Assembly: GCA_029204225.1 (NCBI GenBank)
Contig: CM055096.1
Span: forward strand, 43,815,967-43,879,966
Direction: 5' to 3'
DNA length: 64,000 nucleotides
DNA from: Diphasiastrum complanatum
Lineage: Eukaryota; Streptophyta; Lycopodiopsida; Lycopodiales; Lycopodiaceae
Both the position numbers and the translations under genes were made by a program. Shown here one piece after another: positions 13,385-25,610 of the stretch; the first letter of the stretch is position 1; every line of letters begins with the position of its first letter. Under the pieces are notes generated by a model. That model saw only the letters and a list, made by a program, of their open reading frames with translations. It ran no database searches and was not told the origin of the DNA.

Positions 13385-13667
13385 CTAAGCAATTAGGTCG
13401 TCAAATATGGTTGCCAGTTGGTTGGAGTCTATTGGCATTCATCCAGTTCTTCGACTCAGAAGTTGCTTACTAATAAGCGGTGACATTTGGTCGTAAACAG
13501 TCTGTCTGCATAAATGAACATGACTGTCACTCTGTAGAAATGAATGTAACTATCATCAGGGAGAAAGCAAAAAAATGCAAGATGCGATAGTGTCGCAAAA
13601 TTTCATTTCCTGAATATTGGGGTCCCACACGTTGCTGAAGTCATTTTCTTAACATTTGAGACACTTT

Positions 13668-13823
13668 GAAAAAATGTGAAAAATGCGACACTGCATTTTT
13701 ACTCGCAATTCCTGACAGGCAAAAAATGCGAAAAACACGACACTGTGTTTTTACTCGAAATTCTGACAGGCAAAAAATGCGAAAAACGCGACATTGCATT
13801 TTTACTCGAAATTTTTGACAGTG
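13668..13823 (-). repeat. Three tandem hairpin repeats in U3 of copia element 1
   Basis: Units of 51-52 bp each carry a 22-nt inverted repeat at 13679-13700, 13731-13752 and 13782-13803. The arms are AAAAATGC/GCATTTTT, AAAAACAC/GTGTTTTT and AAAAACGC/GCATTTTT around GACAYT. The first two differ by compensating changes. Confidence 0.8.
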
Positions 13824-14053
13824 TCGCTTTAAGAGAAAATTAACTGTGGCAAAAAGACGATAGTGGCGGGTTTTGTAGTGAGAGGAAATTCTTGACACTG
13901 TTGTCAAACTCCATGTATTTCTGCAGACTGTGTAAAAACACTTATAATTTTGTAGACTGTGTAAAACACGGGAGAATCCGTAGAATTGGATAAACAATTA
14001 GATGAAGATTAAAAACCGATTAGTTGATTAGTAGGAAGGATAATAATCCAACA

Positions 14054-16512
14054 CTCCCTCTTAATCTGAATCCATGAATGCCTTGACCTTTAGAATTAGT
14101 TCTGCATAGAACTTCCAAGCTTAATGCTTTAGTAAAAATATCTACTGCCATATCTTGTGTCCGACAATACTGCAATCTGACCTCTTTGTCAAGAACTTTG
14201 CTTCTGACATAGTGATACTTCAGTTCAATGTGCTTACTCCTAGAATAAAATCCAGGGTTGGCTGATAAGACAATGGCACTTTGATTATCACAAAATAATA
14301 ATGTCGGAGCATATTGATTCAGACTGATCTGAAAGTAAGTTTCTCAACCAAATTGCTTCCTTTGTAGCTTGTGAGGCTGCGATATACTCTGATTCTGTAG
14401 AAGATAGAGCTATCGAAGATTGCTTTTATCAAATCGATATTGTTGCTGAAAAGCAATTTGTCGTCCACGTATAGAGTGATAATGATAAAAGACTGTTGCA
14501 CTATCTTGAAGTAAACATTTGAATCTGAAGAGCTAGGTGTGTAGCCGTGATCAATAAGGAAAGTATCGATCCTCTGAAACCGTGCTCGAGCAATTTGCTT
14601 CAAGCCATAAAGTGCCTTATGGAGTTTACACACATGATTGTGTTTACCCTCGATAATATAACCTTCGGATTGCACCATGTAAATATCTTCTTCAATAACT
14701 CCATTGAGATATGTTGTCTGTACATCCATTTGATGTATTTCCAAATCTGCTGCAGCAGCAAAGGATAATAAGAGTCGGATAGAAGAATGCTTGACTACTG
14801 AATTGAAGGTCTAGTATAATCGACGTTGTATACCTGAGAAAATCCCATGGCAACAAGTTGGCCTTTTCTTTTGTCGATGCTTCTGTCTGCTTTGTACTTG
14901 ACTTTGAAAATCCATTTAAAATCAACTACGTTTCTGCTGTCATGTCGAATCTGGCTGACTGAATGCGTCTTCGACAGTTGTCGGCTCATAAACAAGATAG
15001 GCTCCAAACTCATCAATATACCTGAAAGGTGGTCTGCTGACTCTTGTCAATCTTCTGGGTGATAGAGGAAGTTGATCAGTTTCATCATGCTGTAGTTGCT
15101 GAATTGCAACATCATCATCTTCGGATTTGTCGTTGACATGTTGTTCGTCAAAAGTAGAAGAGCTTGGACCTTCAATGAGAATAGTCGACTGAGGAACTAG
15201 GAAGTTCAATATGTCAGGAGAATCTGATAGGTCAGCTACGTGGGCATTGTCTTTTCCTTTGAGGTCGATAAACTGATCTTCGATGAAGATGACATCCCGA
15301 CTAGTGAATATCTTTGAATCGATGGGATCGAACAACTTGTAAGCTTGATCTGAAGTAGTGTAGCTGATGAAAATACATTTGATACTCTGGAAGTGGAGCT
15401 TCTTCCTGAGATCATAAGGAATCTGTGCATAAGCAGTACATCCAAATACTCGTAAGTTTGATAAAAAAAAAGGTTTGGTACTTGTCCAAACTTTGAATGG
15501 TGTTTTGTCTGAGAGACCTTTAGTAGGACATCTATTCTGAATATAGGTTGTCGTTGAAATAGCTTCAGCCCAAAAGGACTTCGAAAGTGTTGCATGTGAT
15601 AACATGCACTTTGTCGATTAAACTAAGGTTCTGTTCTTTCTCTCAGCAAGAGCATTTGATTGAGGCGAATAGGAGGTAATGTATTGTTGCTCAATGCCAT
15701 TGTTAAGGCAGTACTTCTTGAATTCGGTGGAGATGTATCTCCCCCGTTATTTGACCTCAGTGCAGCTTTGATTCATTTGCCAATTTGAATTTTTGCATGC
15801 TCTTTGAATTGTCTGAACTTGATGAAAGCTTCCGATTTCTGTTTACTGAAGTAAATAGTTGTTCTTATGGAGAATTCGTCAATAAAAGTAATGGAGTTTG
15901 CATAGGTCCACATATAACTATATGAGCAACATCTAACAGAGCTTTTGCTGCATGACTATGACTTGATCTAAAAGAAATCCTAGTCTGTTTTCCAAGGATG
16001 CAACTATGGCAGACAGTGAGACCGACTTTACCAGAAGGACAATCGAGATCAAGTACTAGGGATTGTCTGGACATGTTCAAAACATATGCATAATTCAAGT
16101 GTCCTAAGTGATGATGCCATAGTAATGCTTTATTGACAAGAAGAGAGGTTTTCAATGCACGACTAAAATCAGAATAACAATGTGCCAATCTATATAAGTA
16201 TCCATGTCTCTTGTTGAGTGCAAGGATCTTATTACTCCTATCAATAATTCTGCATTGATCAGACTCAAACTCCACCTTATGACCTAAATCTGTAATTATA
16301 TTTACTGATAACATATTTGTAGAGAATTTAGAAACATACAAGACTTTTGACAGTACTTTGAATTGATCATGCTGGAATCTTAATCTTATAGTACCTTCAC
16401 CTTCGATAGTGTGAGTGCTATCATCACCAAGATGAACATACTTCTTTGTGCTGTAAGGCATATATGATTGGAAAATCTCACGATGATTGGTCATATGTTG
16501 AGTAGCCATGTG
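14054..16512 (-). pseudogene. Ty1/copia polyprotein, decayed (copia element 1)
   Basis: Read right to left: a protease-adjacent MATQHMTNHREIF (16509), then the GAG-pre-integrase block LWHHHLGHLN and CHSCILGK. The integrase start is LLDVAHIVICGPM and its distal part is KSFWAEAISTTTYIQNRCPTKGL (15605-14940). The reverse transcriptase has WIFKVKYKADRSID, MDVQTTYLNG, ALYGLKQ and the YVDD box (about 14480). The RNase H end, with CDNQSAI-, SKHIELKYH- and VDIFTKAL-type motifs, runs to about 14070. The first catalytic Asp of integrase is Val (HIVICGP) and the second region reads SNNGG. Several frameshifts are present and the gag is missing. The order fits Ty1/copia. Confidence 0.85.
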
Positions 16513-16640
16513 TACATATTCAGCAACTTACAGGTTGCTCAGTGAGATGAATCAATAGTTGAATCAATTTCATTCAGAACGCAATTTCATTATTCTTTCT
16601 CTCTGTTTTCTCATTCTAATAAAACGCTCTTGATTTCTCC
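16513..16640. other. Junction between copia element 1 and a CT-rich insertion
   Basis: Upstream of MATQHM the expected zinc knuckle and DSG of the protease are absent, so the element is 5'-truncated near here. The DNA becomes increasingly pyrimidine-rich toward the microsatellite. Confidence 0.5.
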
Positions 16641-16641
16641 A

Positions 16642-17034
<393 letters not shown>

Positions 17035-17840
17035 AATAAGTTGTTATTGAAACAATTTGCTGCCAAAATGATTTGGGCAATGAAACATGTATTATCATGC
17101 ATTTTGTAGATTCGACTAAGGTCCTGTTCTTCCTTTTTGCCAGTCCATTCGACTGTGGAGAATAGGAAGCAGCAAACTATTGCTCAATGTCATTGGATGA
17201 GTAGTAATCCTTGAATTTATTTTGAGATGTATTCTCTGCCATTGTCACTTTTGAGAGCTTTGATTCTTTTGCATGTCTGCAACTCAACATTCTCCTTAAA
17301 TTTCTTGAAGTACTGGAAGGCTTCAGATTTGTGCTTTAGGAAATATACAACAGTTCTTTCTGAATAGTCATCTATGAATGTAATAAAGAATTTAGCACCG
17401 AGCAGTGATGGTGTTTCCATTGGGCCACATATAACAATATGCACAATGTCTAGCAAATCTTTAGAAATGTGTTCTTGATTCGACTTGAATGTCCTTCTTG
17501 CTTGCTTTCCCCACGATACAGCCTGGGCAAGCAGGAGGGTCGACAATTTGATAGTTTAAATCTTGAACTGAAGTATATCTATACATGTAGTCTATTGATG
17601 TATGGTTGAGGTGACCTAGTCTATAATGCCAAATTAATCCTTTATTAACAGATATTGAACTGCTTAAAGCACAGTCAATTACAAAATTACAGAAACTAAG
17701 CCGATAGAGATATTCTTGTCTCTTTCCAAGTGAAAGAACTCCACTGCTCTTATCAAGATTTCTTGGTGCATACAAACTGTGTTTATTAAATTCGGGCAGA
17801 TCGAGTCTACCTTACTTGATCACAACTTTGAAGTTGCTAG
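17035..17840 (-). pseudogene. Ty1/copia integrase fragment (copia element 2)
   Basis: Read right to left: GAG-pre-integrase motifs (LIWHYRLGHLNH, CPGCIVGKA), then the integrase core with LLDIVHIVICGPMETPS, FITFIDDYSERTVVYFL and LKSDNGREYISK. After a stop the frame continues with YSPQSNGLAKRKNRTL to about 17040. Of the D-D-E triad only the middle Asp (SDNG) remains: the first is Val and the Glu is Lys. It shares the Val with copia element 1, so the two belong to one family. Truncated on both sides. Confidence 0.8.
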
Positions 17841-18414
17841 ATCTATGCAGTTGATTCCATAGCCATGTACAAGATTATGGTGAATTGAGTTTAGCTTTGC
17901 AGAAGTGTTGTTTTAGGTGCAGTGATCAGAGCAAGAAATCGAACAGTGCTATCAGTCATATAAGGCAATTAAATCTACAAAACAATCAATCTATGAGTAT
18001 AAATTAGTATGAACATAGAATCAACATACACGATCTAAATTGTTGAAACAATGATGGATTAGTCGTGCAGAAATATAATGTGATTTGCAGAATAGAGATG
18101 TGTTCTCCCTGATACAATACTATGTTTGGGGCAAGAATTCTAATCCAAACCTTTCAAAGAAACACAACTTAAATCTAATGGTGCTAAGAAAGCACAAGGG
18201 CACTCACATGATTCATGTGAGTTTTAAGTTGGGCCCTTTTAGCTTTTTTATTTGCAACTTGACTTAGGGCCTCTAATGTCATTTTAGAATTTTAAGCCCC
18301 TAGTCTCTTATTCCTAGGAATTACAACTTGCTACTTGTGCTCATAGAATTCGCTTACATAAAACTTGAGGCTTTATTGATTGTTGATCAGCAAGAACCTA
18401 GACTTGCCAGATTT
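17841..18414. other. Intergenic DNA, nothing recognised
   Basis: Two plus-strand frames of 60 codons have no signature. No LTR of copia element 2 could be identified. Confidence 0.55.
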
Positions 18415-19566
18415 TCAATAATACACATAAGGGTCTGGTGGCCATATCAGATAATCTTGTTCATTGATTATTGGGTAGTCGAGGCATTCCATCGGAGGAT
18501 CACAAGATAAATCTTGCTGATATAATGGATCTTCATAGATCGGCGCAACTGGTCCCAATGTCATAGACTCCCCCAAATCATAATGTGGATATGACGTGTT
18601 TGCTTGATGCTCTTGTCTGTCTAGGTATTCGAAGTATGCATCAGCCTGACGACTTTCCTTAGCAGTCAATATCATAGATTTAGGACAAGACTTTATCATT
18701 GTAGGTTCTGGTTCTTGCTGTACAATTGGCCATTTTGGGCCTGGATTTGGCCTTTGAAGAATGGATATACCCCGAATTGGCGTTGATTTGGAGGTCTGTT
18801 GAATTGTGGAACAATTAGACTTTGGTTGAATCTTGCTCGTTGAGGGGCAATCATCAACTTTAGTCTTCTCTTGGTCATTGCACTTTCCCGTCGAAGGCTG
18901 CGTGATGGCACTTTTTCTTGGATCTTGTGCTGAATTGCCTTCAAGTTGCCCTGTTGACTCTAGTCCCCTTTGTAATTCATCACTAAGAATTCTTCACATT
19001 GAGTGTGAAAAAAGCCCTAACAGAATCTGCTGGAGTTCCTCAGTTGCCCATGTCTTGATTTCCTCGACAGTCGTTGGCTTGATGAATTCTACCATCTTTG
19101 TCTTCTATGATGGTTCTACTTGTTTGCCCGAGGGTACCTTTGCGTACCTTGGGACTTTTGTTAGATTTTCTTCTTCGTCACTCGCTTCATAACCCGGTGG
19201 CACTAAAATTTTTCTTTTGTAGTACGTTCAAGGTGGAAGGGTTACCACAGGTGCATGTCGATCTACATAGGCCAAATGCCTCCTGGCTATTTGTGAATTT
19301 CTCATCGAGCAATCTCGGCATGGATGATTAACTCCACGTTGTGAACACGATGGATCAAATGTTGACGGATCCCCTCGGTGTGGACATTCAGCACATCGAT
19401 ATTTTCCTTCGCATCCATAGCACTTAACTGAGTGCAGTATGCCATCACCTCTAAGTTGATAGGCATACACCGGTAACAGATTCCCCTTAGGATCTTCCAC
19501 AAAATAGACTGGTAGGCTGTTATGGTCCTCCATTGAATTCGGTGACATGCAAGAGGATATAACCAA
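18415..19566 (-). pseudogene. Gag-like frame, C-terminal half, unclassified element
   Basis: Read right to left, several frames with few stops follow each other. The frame at 19566-19228 is Cys-rich (CYGCEGKYRCAECPHRG, then CRDCS), possibly metal-binding. A charged region with VEFIKPTTVEEIKTWATEEL (about 19090) follows. Then comes a basic Gln/Pro-rich part (18944-18696) and an acidic Tyr/Pro-rich tail ending at a stop at 18415. The composition looks like real but decaying coding sequence. I do not recognise the family, and no protease, integrase or reverse transcriptase follows. Confidence 0.45.
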
Positions 19567-20479
19567 AACTTCTACCTTGCCACTGTTTGTTGAAGAAACT
19601 CATGATTTAGATGGATCAATCTGACATCCACCCTTCTGGTGAGCTCCTTGTTGGCTTGATTCTGCTGCTAACTGTTGAACCACTGGATCTTGCTGTCGAC
19701 AAGCCTATTGCTCTGTATCTTGTCCTTTTAACAAGCGCAGATTCTTGATTGGACACCTGGTACTTGGATGATCTCCAAAGCAGAAGGTACATTCATCCTT
19801 TTCAAGAAACTTAATAGAGCAAGCATAAGCTTGCTAACAGCTTAAAGTGCAAGGTTCTGGGTCTTCCGCTGCACTTGTTCTGCTTGACCTTGTTGCACTT
19901 TGTTGCCTTGCATGGGGTTCCATTCTTGTTGGATCATTGCTCGTTGTCAACCTTTGTTCCTCTGATTCTCCATCTAGATAGGGAAAATCCTTCTTCCCAA
20001 GTGAGATTTCCATCTTCGCAAAACTGGCTTGTAGTGGCCTGCACAGCGTAAAAAACAGGTGGCGGTGGAGTTACCACGGGGGTGGGCTGGGCCTTTTTCT
20101 TCATGAACTGTTGGCAAGCCTTGAGGGCTTGTTTGGCCTGGGCGAGCTCGTGAGTTGCGCTTGTCCGATATTTATTGAACTCTACCTAGTAGCTGTTTAA
20201 GGTTTGGCTATAGACCTGCACTTGGTGCCGAAAGAAATTCATCTCTAATTCAGATAGCGGCCTTGAGTCTGGTGCAGGTTGAGCTAACTAGACGAGCTTC
20301 TCTAGGGCCTTGACTTCTGCCCCCAGGCGCGTATTCTATGCTTCCAATATTTGTAATTGCACTTGGATGGGAGCAAGTCGTTGGAATGCTTTGGATTGAA
20401 GCTCCCGCACCTTCGTGGAGGCCTCTATCAGCGCTTTGGAGAGGCTTTGAATATATAGATTGAGGCCCTCCTCCTTCTG
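19567..20479 (-). pseudogene. Gag-like frame, zinc-knuckle region, unclassified element
   Basis: On the minus strand near 19830-19750 the translation reads CTFCFGDHPSTRCPIKN. This is a C-x2-C-x3-H-x4-C knuckle, one residue shorter than the usual retroviral C-x2-C-x4-H-x4-C. Such motifs bind RNA in Gag proteins. Stops interrupt the frame on both sides. It lies between the coiled-coil part (20821-20480) and the Cys-rich part, so it appears to belong to the same decayed protein. Confidence 0.45.
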
Positions 20480-21355
20480 CTATAGCTTAGCAATCTCCCG
20501 GTGCCCTTCTTGTTCATGGTGCTGAGCTAGAATCAGCTCGTGCTGCAGCTTGGTGAGTTCCAGTCGTAGCTGTGTGTTGCTTCTGGCCAGGTGTAGTACC
20601 CTGCTTTCCAAAATAGCTTTGGCTGCTACCGCCTCTAAGATGTATTTACCCAGAGTTTGGTACGTCGTCGTTAGGTCGGTGGGACTGGTAGGGGCTTGTG
20701 GAGTTCCGTCGTCATCATCTTCAATCATGTTCTCGTTGGACTTGATGCCATCTAAGGCGGTAGGATCAGTCCTATATGGCAATGGTATGAAAACTGTTTG
20801 AACAAATACGTCATCAGGCAACGGTTGGTTGCCCTCGGCAACCTTTGATGGCGAAGCAGATGGGGTTTGAGAAGCAACAGTGGAAACGGGGGTGAAGACG
20901 GTTTGTCCAAATGAGAGGATGGGAGGAGCAGAGAGGAATTGAAGGGTGGTGTGGAGTATGGAAGAAGGCGAGGATGGAGCATAAACGGTCTAACGTGGGG
21001 GTGAAAAATTGATGACTTGCATCCATGCCAGAGTGTCGGGAGACAATTGAGAATCGGAGGGATTAAACGTGAGGGGAGCAACGGAGACGGCAGGAGTGAT
21101 GGAGGATGCGATGGTGATGGACGGAGTAGTGGATAATGGAGCAAAAATGGAAGTGGTATCAACAGAAAAAATGAGAATGGAAACAGAAACAATTGTGGAT
21201 GGAACAAAAAGAGGGGTAGTGACAACAGAGACCATAGTGGAGAGTTGTACGGAAGAAGAAGTGGCGGTGGTTGATGGAGTCATTAGTGCGGTGGTGGTGG
21301 TGCGTCTTCGTCGGGTAGCAGGTGGAGATGAAGATGTAGAGACAGTGTCACGCAT
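20480..21355 (-). pseudogene. Gag-like frame, Ser/Thr/Pro-rich linker and coiled coil
   Basis: Two offset frames cover this part. The first (21355-20990) is almost entirely Ser, Thr, Pro and Val. The second (20821-20480) begins with an acidic stretch and continues with TLGKYILEAVAAKAILESRV and LELTKLQHELILAQHH, a heptad pattern typical of coiled coils. A disordered linker followed by a coiled coil suits a structural, self-assembling protein. The overlapping frames indicate an indel near 21000. Confidence 0.45.
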
Positions 21356-22155
21356 TCATTTGCTGACCGTTGTGTCAGTAACTGTAGGTTGGGAGGAGGT
21401 GGACGCTTGAGATGGCGGATAAATGTTAGTATGCGGCACGGTGGAAGACAAAAGGGATGAGCGGTGGAAGCCGCGCACTTTTGCCTCGAGAAGTGCGTAG
21501 GCAAAGTTACACAACAGGGGGCCTGCTGCGATACGGTCATAGTTGTTGGGTTTGATGGAGGTGGTTAGTTTGCGAATGAGGAAGCTATGCCAGTCGTATG
21601 GCACAACTGAGGGGCCAGGGAATTCCAGAAAGGATTCCACTATCTGACTCAGCAGCTTGGATTGGATTATGTCCTTGCGAAATGTTGAAATAACCATAGA
21701 TGCGCAGCCGCCTGAATGACGGGTTTCGTGATAGCATCTCTTAGGTAACCATTGTTAGTCTGGATTGGGATTTCTAGTGCAGTTTGGGTGACAAAAGGTT
21801 TGATCAGATTTTTGGCTTGGCGATGGGAGATGGGCTGACGGTCACCGGACATAATGCCAATGGTGACCATCAAGTTTGCGGTAATCCTGACCTTGTACGT
21901 GGTACCTTGGTACATGAAGTGGAAGCGTGTCTTCGATGCTTCCCAAGTGGCGTAAGCGTGAAGGGCGAGGCCCATGTTAATCTCAGAACTGAAAAGTGCC
22001 AGGAAAAATCCCATTGTCTCAAGAAGTGGGTCGGCTGTCTGTAGCCATGGTTGGATCAGAGCGTTAGAGGGTAAGGGCCAAATCTGTGTGGCCTCGAGGA
22101 TTTCACGCTGGATCACCTGCTTGGTGCCAGAGTCTTCAGAGGATAAGGAGGCCAT
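21356..22155 (-). pseudogene. Gag-like frame, N-terminal domain, unclassified element
   Basis: The best start is ATG at 22155 (MASLSSEDSG), about 255 bp downstream of a TATA box on the same strand. A mostly helical domain follows, with FFLALFSSEINMGLALHAYA and FHFMYQGTTYKVRITANLMV. It then continues in another frame from about 21690 (SQIVESFLEFPGPSVVPYDW). An indel near 21680 splits it. I cannot name the family. A mobile-element capsid-type protein is my best guess from context. Confidence 0.45.
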
Positions 22156-22409
22156 GTTAGCAGTGATGGTTAAAGGTCAAAAAAGTAGAAAGGACGGTGG
22201 AAAAGGTAAAGGGGTGTGGAAACAACAAAAAAACTGTGAATTACGAGTATCGGATGGCAAGAATTATAGTTCAGAGCGCAGATCTGGGTTCAGTATGAGC
22301 AGATGATAGCTTGTAGGAAATTTGGTCACAAACAGAGAACTTGGTAATTTCAGTGTAAATTTCGACAGAGCTTCGCTAGCAAAGGTGACAAATGACTTGA
22401 ATTCAGTCC

Positions 22410-22419
22410 TTATATAGCA
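22410..22419 (-). promoter_or_regulatory. TATA box upstream of the minus-strand gag-like frame
   Basis: The minus strand reads GCTATATAAGG. It lies about 255 bp upstream of the ATG at 22155 and is the only good TATA element in the 600-bp divergent gap. Confidence 0.45.
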
Positions 22420-22500
22420 AAATTTAGAGTTCCCTTGCTCAGTTCCACCCAAATTTTGGCAGGGACCTTCTTCACAAAATTCTAAGACCTCAGAAAAGTC

Positions 22501-22793
22501 TGCGAGAGTCCAGAAGGTGATTTGACTGCCATACGACGGTTTTGCGAGAGTTCAGACTGTCTGCAAGGGTTCAACTCTTGCAGGAAGTGATCTCTCGCAC
22601 AACTTGTTTCTGTGATTGGATTTTCAAGATCAGACCATGTAAGCAGGCTAATTTCACTACTCTGATTCCATTTAGACACCTTGCGAGGGTTGGTAGGATG
22701 ATCTTGATGCTCTGCGAGGGTTCTGAAGATTCAGCTTCTTGGAACCCTCGCACACACTAAAAAATGATGATTCCTCCATCAGGAACTCTTGCA
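22501..22793. repeat. Cluster of a TGCGAGRGTT motif in both orientations
   Basis: Forward copies start at 22501, 22543, 22562, 22682 and 22713. Reverse copies end near 22582, 22599, 22752 and 22793. The core is TGC(G/A)AG(A/G)GTT. Nine copies in 293 bp lie in the divergent gap between the two head-to-head frames. Confidence 0.7.
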
Positions 22794-23787
22794 AAGATTT
22801 TCATGGATGCATCTGGGTCAGATCTAGTGACTGTCCAAAAAAGCCAGCAAGCGGTAGGGGAATTTAGCCAAGATCAAGGGTCCGAAGGCCAAGACCAAGG
22901 ACCAACGGATACGGCTGCTGAGACGCGGGACCATGGCCAAGGGACAGGTACCAGCCAAAGCCAAGAGGAAGGACATGCCACATTGTCCAGAGGTTTGCGC
23001 ACCATATCTGCCAGCCGGGCCTTCCGAAGACCAAAGTCCGTGGAGGAGAAAATAAATGAATTCCTATCAAAGTATCCCCACGAGTCATCCAGAGGCGAAT
23101 GGCAGATATCGTTTTCAGCTCAAACAATCAAGGGCAAGGAATTGCAAGCATTACCCGACCTCCCACCACAACCAGACTGGCATCAGCAGTTGTTTGAAAG
23201 AGACCCTACGGCCATCAGGGCCTATGTGACAAGTCCGCAACAATTACGGGTGAACGCACACTTCCTGCCATGTACACGACGATCCAAATGGGCGGAATGC
23301 GGCACCCCTTTGGACAAACTCACAATTCAAAACTTCAATTGGCCGATCATTCATTCAGAGTACGGTTGGACTACGGATGTAGATGCCAGAAGGGCTCTCA
23401 CCACATTCGCGAATCACTATATCAACTGTCCCTGATCCAACAGTCCGCGTGGCAGCCACTTGCGCCCGGGACTTAGAGCATCTACTGGGGATAGAAACTA
23501 AATGGGACAATTTTCTCCCCCCCATATTCTTTGATCTTAATAAGGCGCTACCTTTAGACAAAGTTGAAAATCAGCTGCCAGTCACTCGTGTGTGTTACCG
23601 AGCTGCCCTTCTTGGTGATGTATGGACACACATATTCCAACCATGGGTCGGCCAAGATTGGCTGAGAGGAGTCCACAAGTCCCTTCACACGCCCAAGGAA
23701 TTGAAGAAACTGGACCGCCTCAACTTTATGGAGGACGTCACGACCTACCTGATCCAACAAAGGCAGGCGAAGAAGACCCTTTGCTGA
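22764..23787 (+). pseudogene. Unclassified plus-strand frame, head-to-head with the gag-like frame
   Basis: The first part (22764-23435) starts with a low-complexity Gln/Gly/Thr-rich region and continues with RPKSVEEKINEFLSKYPHES and LPDLPPQPDWHQQLFERDPT. It ends at 23435. The overlapping frame (from about 23410 to 23787) continues with VPDPTVRVAATCARDLEHLL and VCYRAALLGDVWTHIFQPW, so one indel near 23410 splits the protein. It looks like coding sequence, but no domain is recognised. It could be a second gene of the same mobile element or a captured host fragment. Confidence 0.4.
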
Positions 23788-24430
23788 ACCGGCAGAGTAC
23801 CGAGGGACCGGCACTACTTCAGGCCGTGGGTCCTGTTGGGGGTATTCCCAACGAACCGATAAAATGTGTTGCGAGGGGATGGAATCCTGCGTGCATAAGC
23901 CCATGGCCCAATGAGCACACAAGCTTAAGTGTAAATAAAATAAAATAGACTTGGGCCTTTGAATTAAAATAAAACTAGAGGCCCAAAGTCATTTTTAAAC
24001 TTAGAAGATTACTTTTTAGAGCTCACTCTCTTCTCCTTCTCCTTCTCCTTCTTCTTCTATTCTATCCTCTCTCTTCACCCAAAATCGTGATGAAGTTAGT
24101 TTAGGAAGAGTAGAGTTAGAGTGAGTAGTGTTAGTGGAGGTAGAGTTAGATGCAAAGTAGGAAACTAACTAAAATTAGCATCTATGCATAGTTAGGTACC
24201 TATCCAGTGAACTAACCCTAGTTTACAGGCGGGAGGGCTATACTACGCAAGATCTTCGACCCTACAACGACCGCCCATGCTCACTCGTTCACATACTTGA
24301 AGACAATCTGCACACATTAACCATGGAAAGAGAGCGCCATCCTCATCCAGGTTCACAAATCCTACGACGCCAAATTTTTCCACATTCACAACATCGTCAG
24401 AGCTAGAAACAACAACACCGTTGAGGGGTA
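23788..24430. other. Non-coding DNA with a CTT-rich stretch
   Basis: An imperfect inverted pair (ACTTGGGCC near 23950, GGCCCAAAGT near 23980) and a CTTCTC/CTT run at 24028-24060 are the only structures seen. Confidence 0.5.
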
Positions 24431-24955
24431 GTGCAACTGGAGCTTGCCAAACACCACACATCTCTTTTGGTGGTGCGCTCGCTACTAGCTCACTATCGAA
24501 AAGGACGCATCTTCCTTGTTCTCATATCATCAGAAGATTGCTTTCAATATACAAGTTTTTTCTCACCAACGACTATACCAAGAAAGCAGTGCATACCAAA
24601 CGCCAAGTTTCATACGATTGTCAGCTTGCTCTTTTGGCTTTTCCAGACATATCCAGTTTCTTGCTCATTTAGTCTGCATTCCATTTTCGTCGATGCCATC
24701 TCCATTCAGATTTTCATCGATGTCATCTCCATCCATTTTCACCGAGCCATCTCTATTCTGATTTTTTCCAAAGCCATCTGTAGTTTTTCACCGAGCCTAA
24801 TTGTTTTTCGCCGAGCCAATCAGACTTCAAATTTTACTGAATCTGTCTATTTTTTGCCGAGGCAATCAAACTTCAAATTTCACCGAGTCTGCTTGTTCTT
24901 CACTGAGACTATAGTTTTTTGCCCAACTGAGTCCATCACCAATTGACCGAGATAT
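24431..24955. repeat. Degenerate short repeats around CCGAG
   Basis: Between 24710 and 24950 the motif TTTTTCRCCGAGYC recurs, with spacing near 22 or 44 bp (for example 24739, 24788, 24811, 24857, 24883). The 171-codon frame across it is a by-product of the repeat. The copia insertion at 24956 interrupts DNA that continues at 31387. Confidence 0.5.
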
Positions 24956-25610
24956 TGTGAAAAATACAGATCCTAAGTGGATCTAAACTCCAAGATCATT
25001 GGCTTGAATGCTTGCACTCCAAACTACATAAGCTAGGAATTGGCAACACATTCTATGCTACCTAGAATGCAAAGAACTTGATCAAAAAGCATTTATCACA
25101 AATGGAAACTTCCATAAACATCAAGTGCGGCCCAAAATAGCATTATACAGTCCATAATACATCAGCCTATCACTTTTGGAAAGCACCTAAGATCATACAC
25201 AATAGCTTGAAGACAATACACACAACAATGCTCTCAATGGAGGAAGAAACAATGACAATGATCTATTGATCTCAATGAAGCATACAAAAGGTTTCTCCAA
25301 CCTGTTCTCCACGACTTCCCTACTATTTATGGATGAGGAAGATGACTCTCTCTCCTCTCTCTAGAAGGTACTTGACCCTAGATATTCCCTATATAGGAAA
25401 AATAGCTAAAAATGGCTTATATGACCAAAATACATCAAAATGGTCTCATTTTGAAGGGTATGAAGTTTGACACTTCATCATACTGAAAAAATACAGTAAA
25501 TAAAAACATTGTGGCCTGGTTCACACGTGTGAAACTCCAGAACCAAAACTATTTACAATTTTAGCCAATTTAGGCCTCAAACTAGCTAGGAAATGTTGAC
25601 AATTTTCACA
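24956..25610 (-). repeat. 3' LTR of the complete copia element
   Basis: Bounded by TG and CA. A TATATA lies at 25390-25395. The stop codon of the polyprotein falls inside its first five transcribed bases. Confidence 0.97.

Larger units (their letters stand above)
12900..14053 (-). repeat. 3' LTR of copia element 1 (left boundary uncertain)
   Basis: The LTR begins on the minus strand with TGTTGGATTATTATCC at 14053, right after the polypurine tract AAGAGGGAG. A perfect TATAAATA on the minus strand lies at 13384-13377, and a three-copy 51-52-bp tandem repeat lies at 13668-13823, upstream of it as expected for U3. I could not find the other end with certainty. Confidence 0.55.

Noticed and set aside
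22751-22762. CACTA word next to the motif cluster, suggesting a CACTA transposon end
   Set aside because: No inverted partner, 3-bp duplication or TNP2-type transposase was seen. A five-base word is not evidence.
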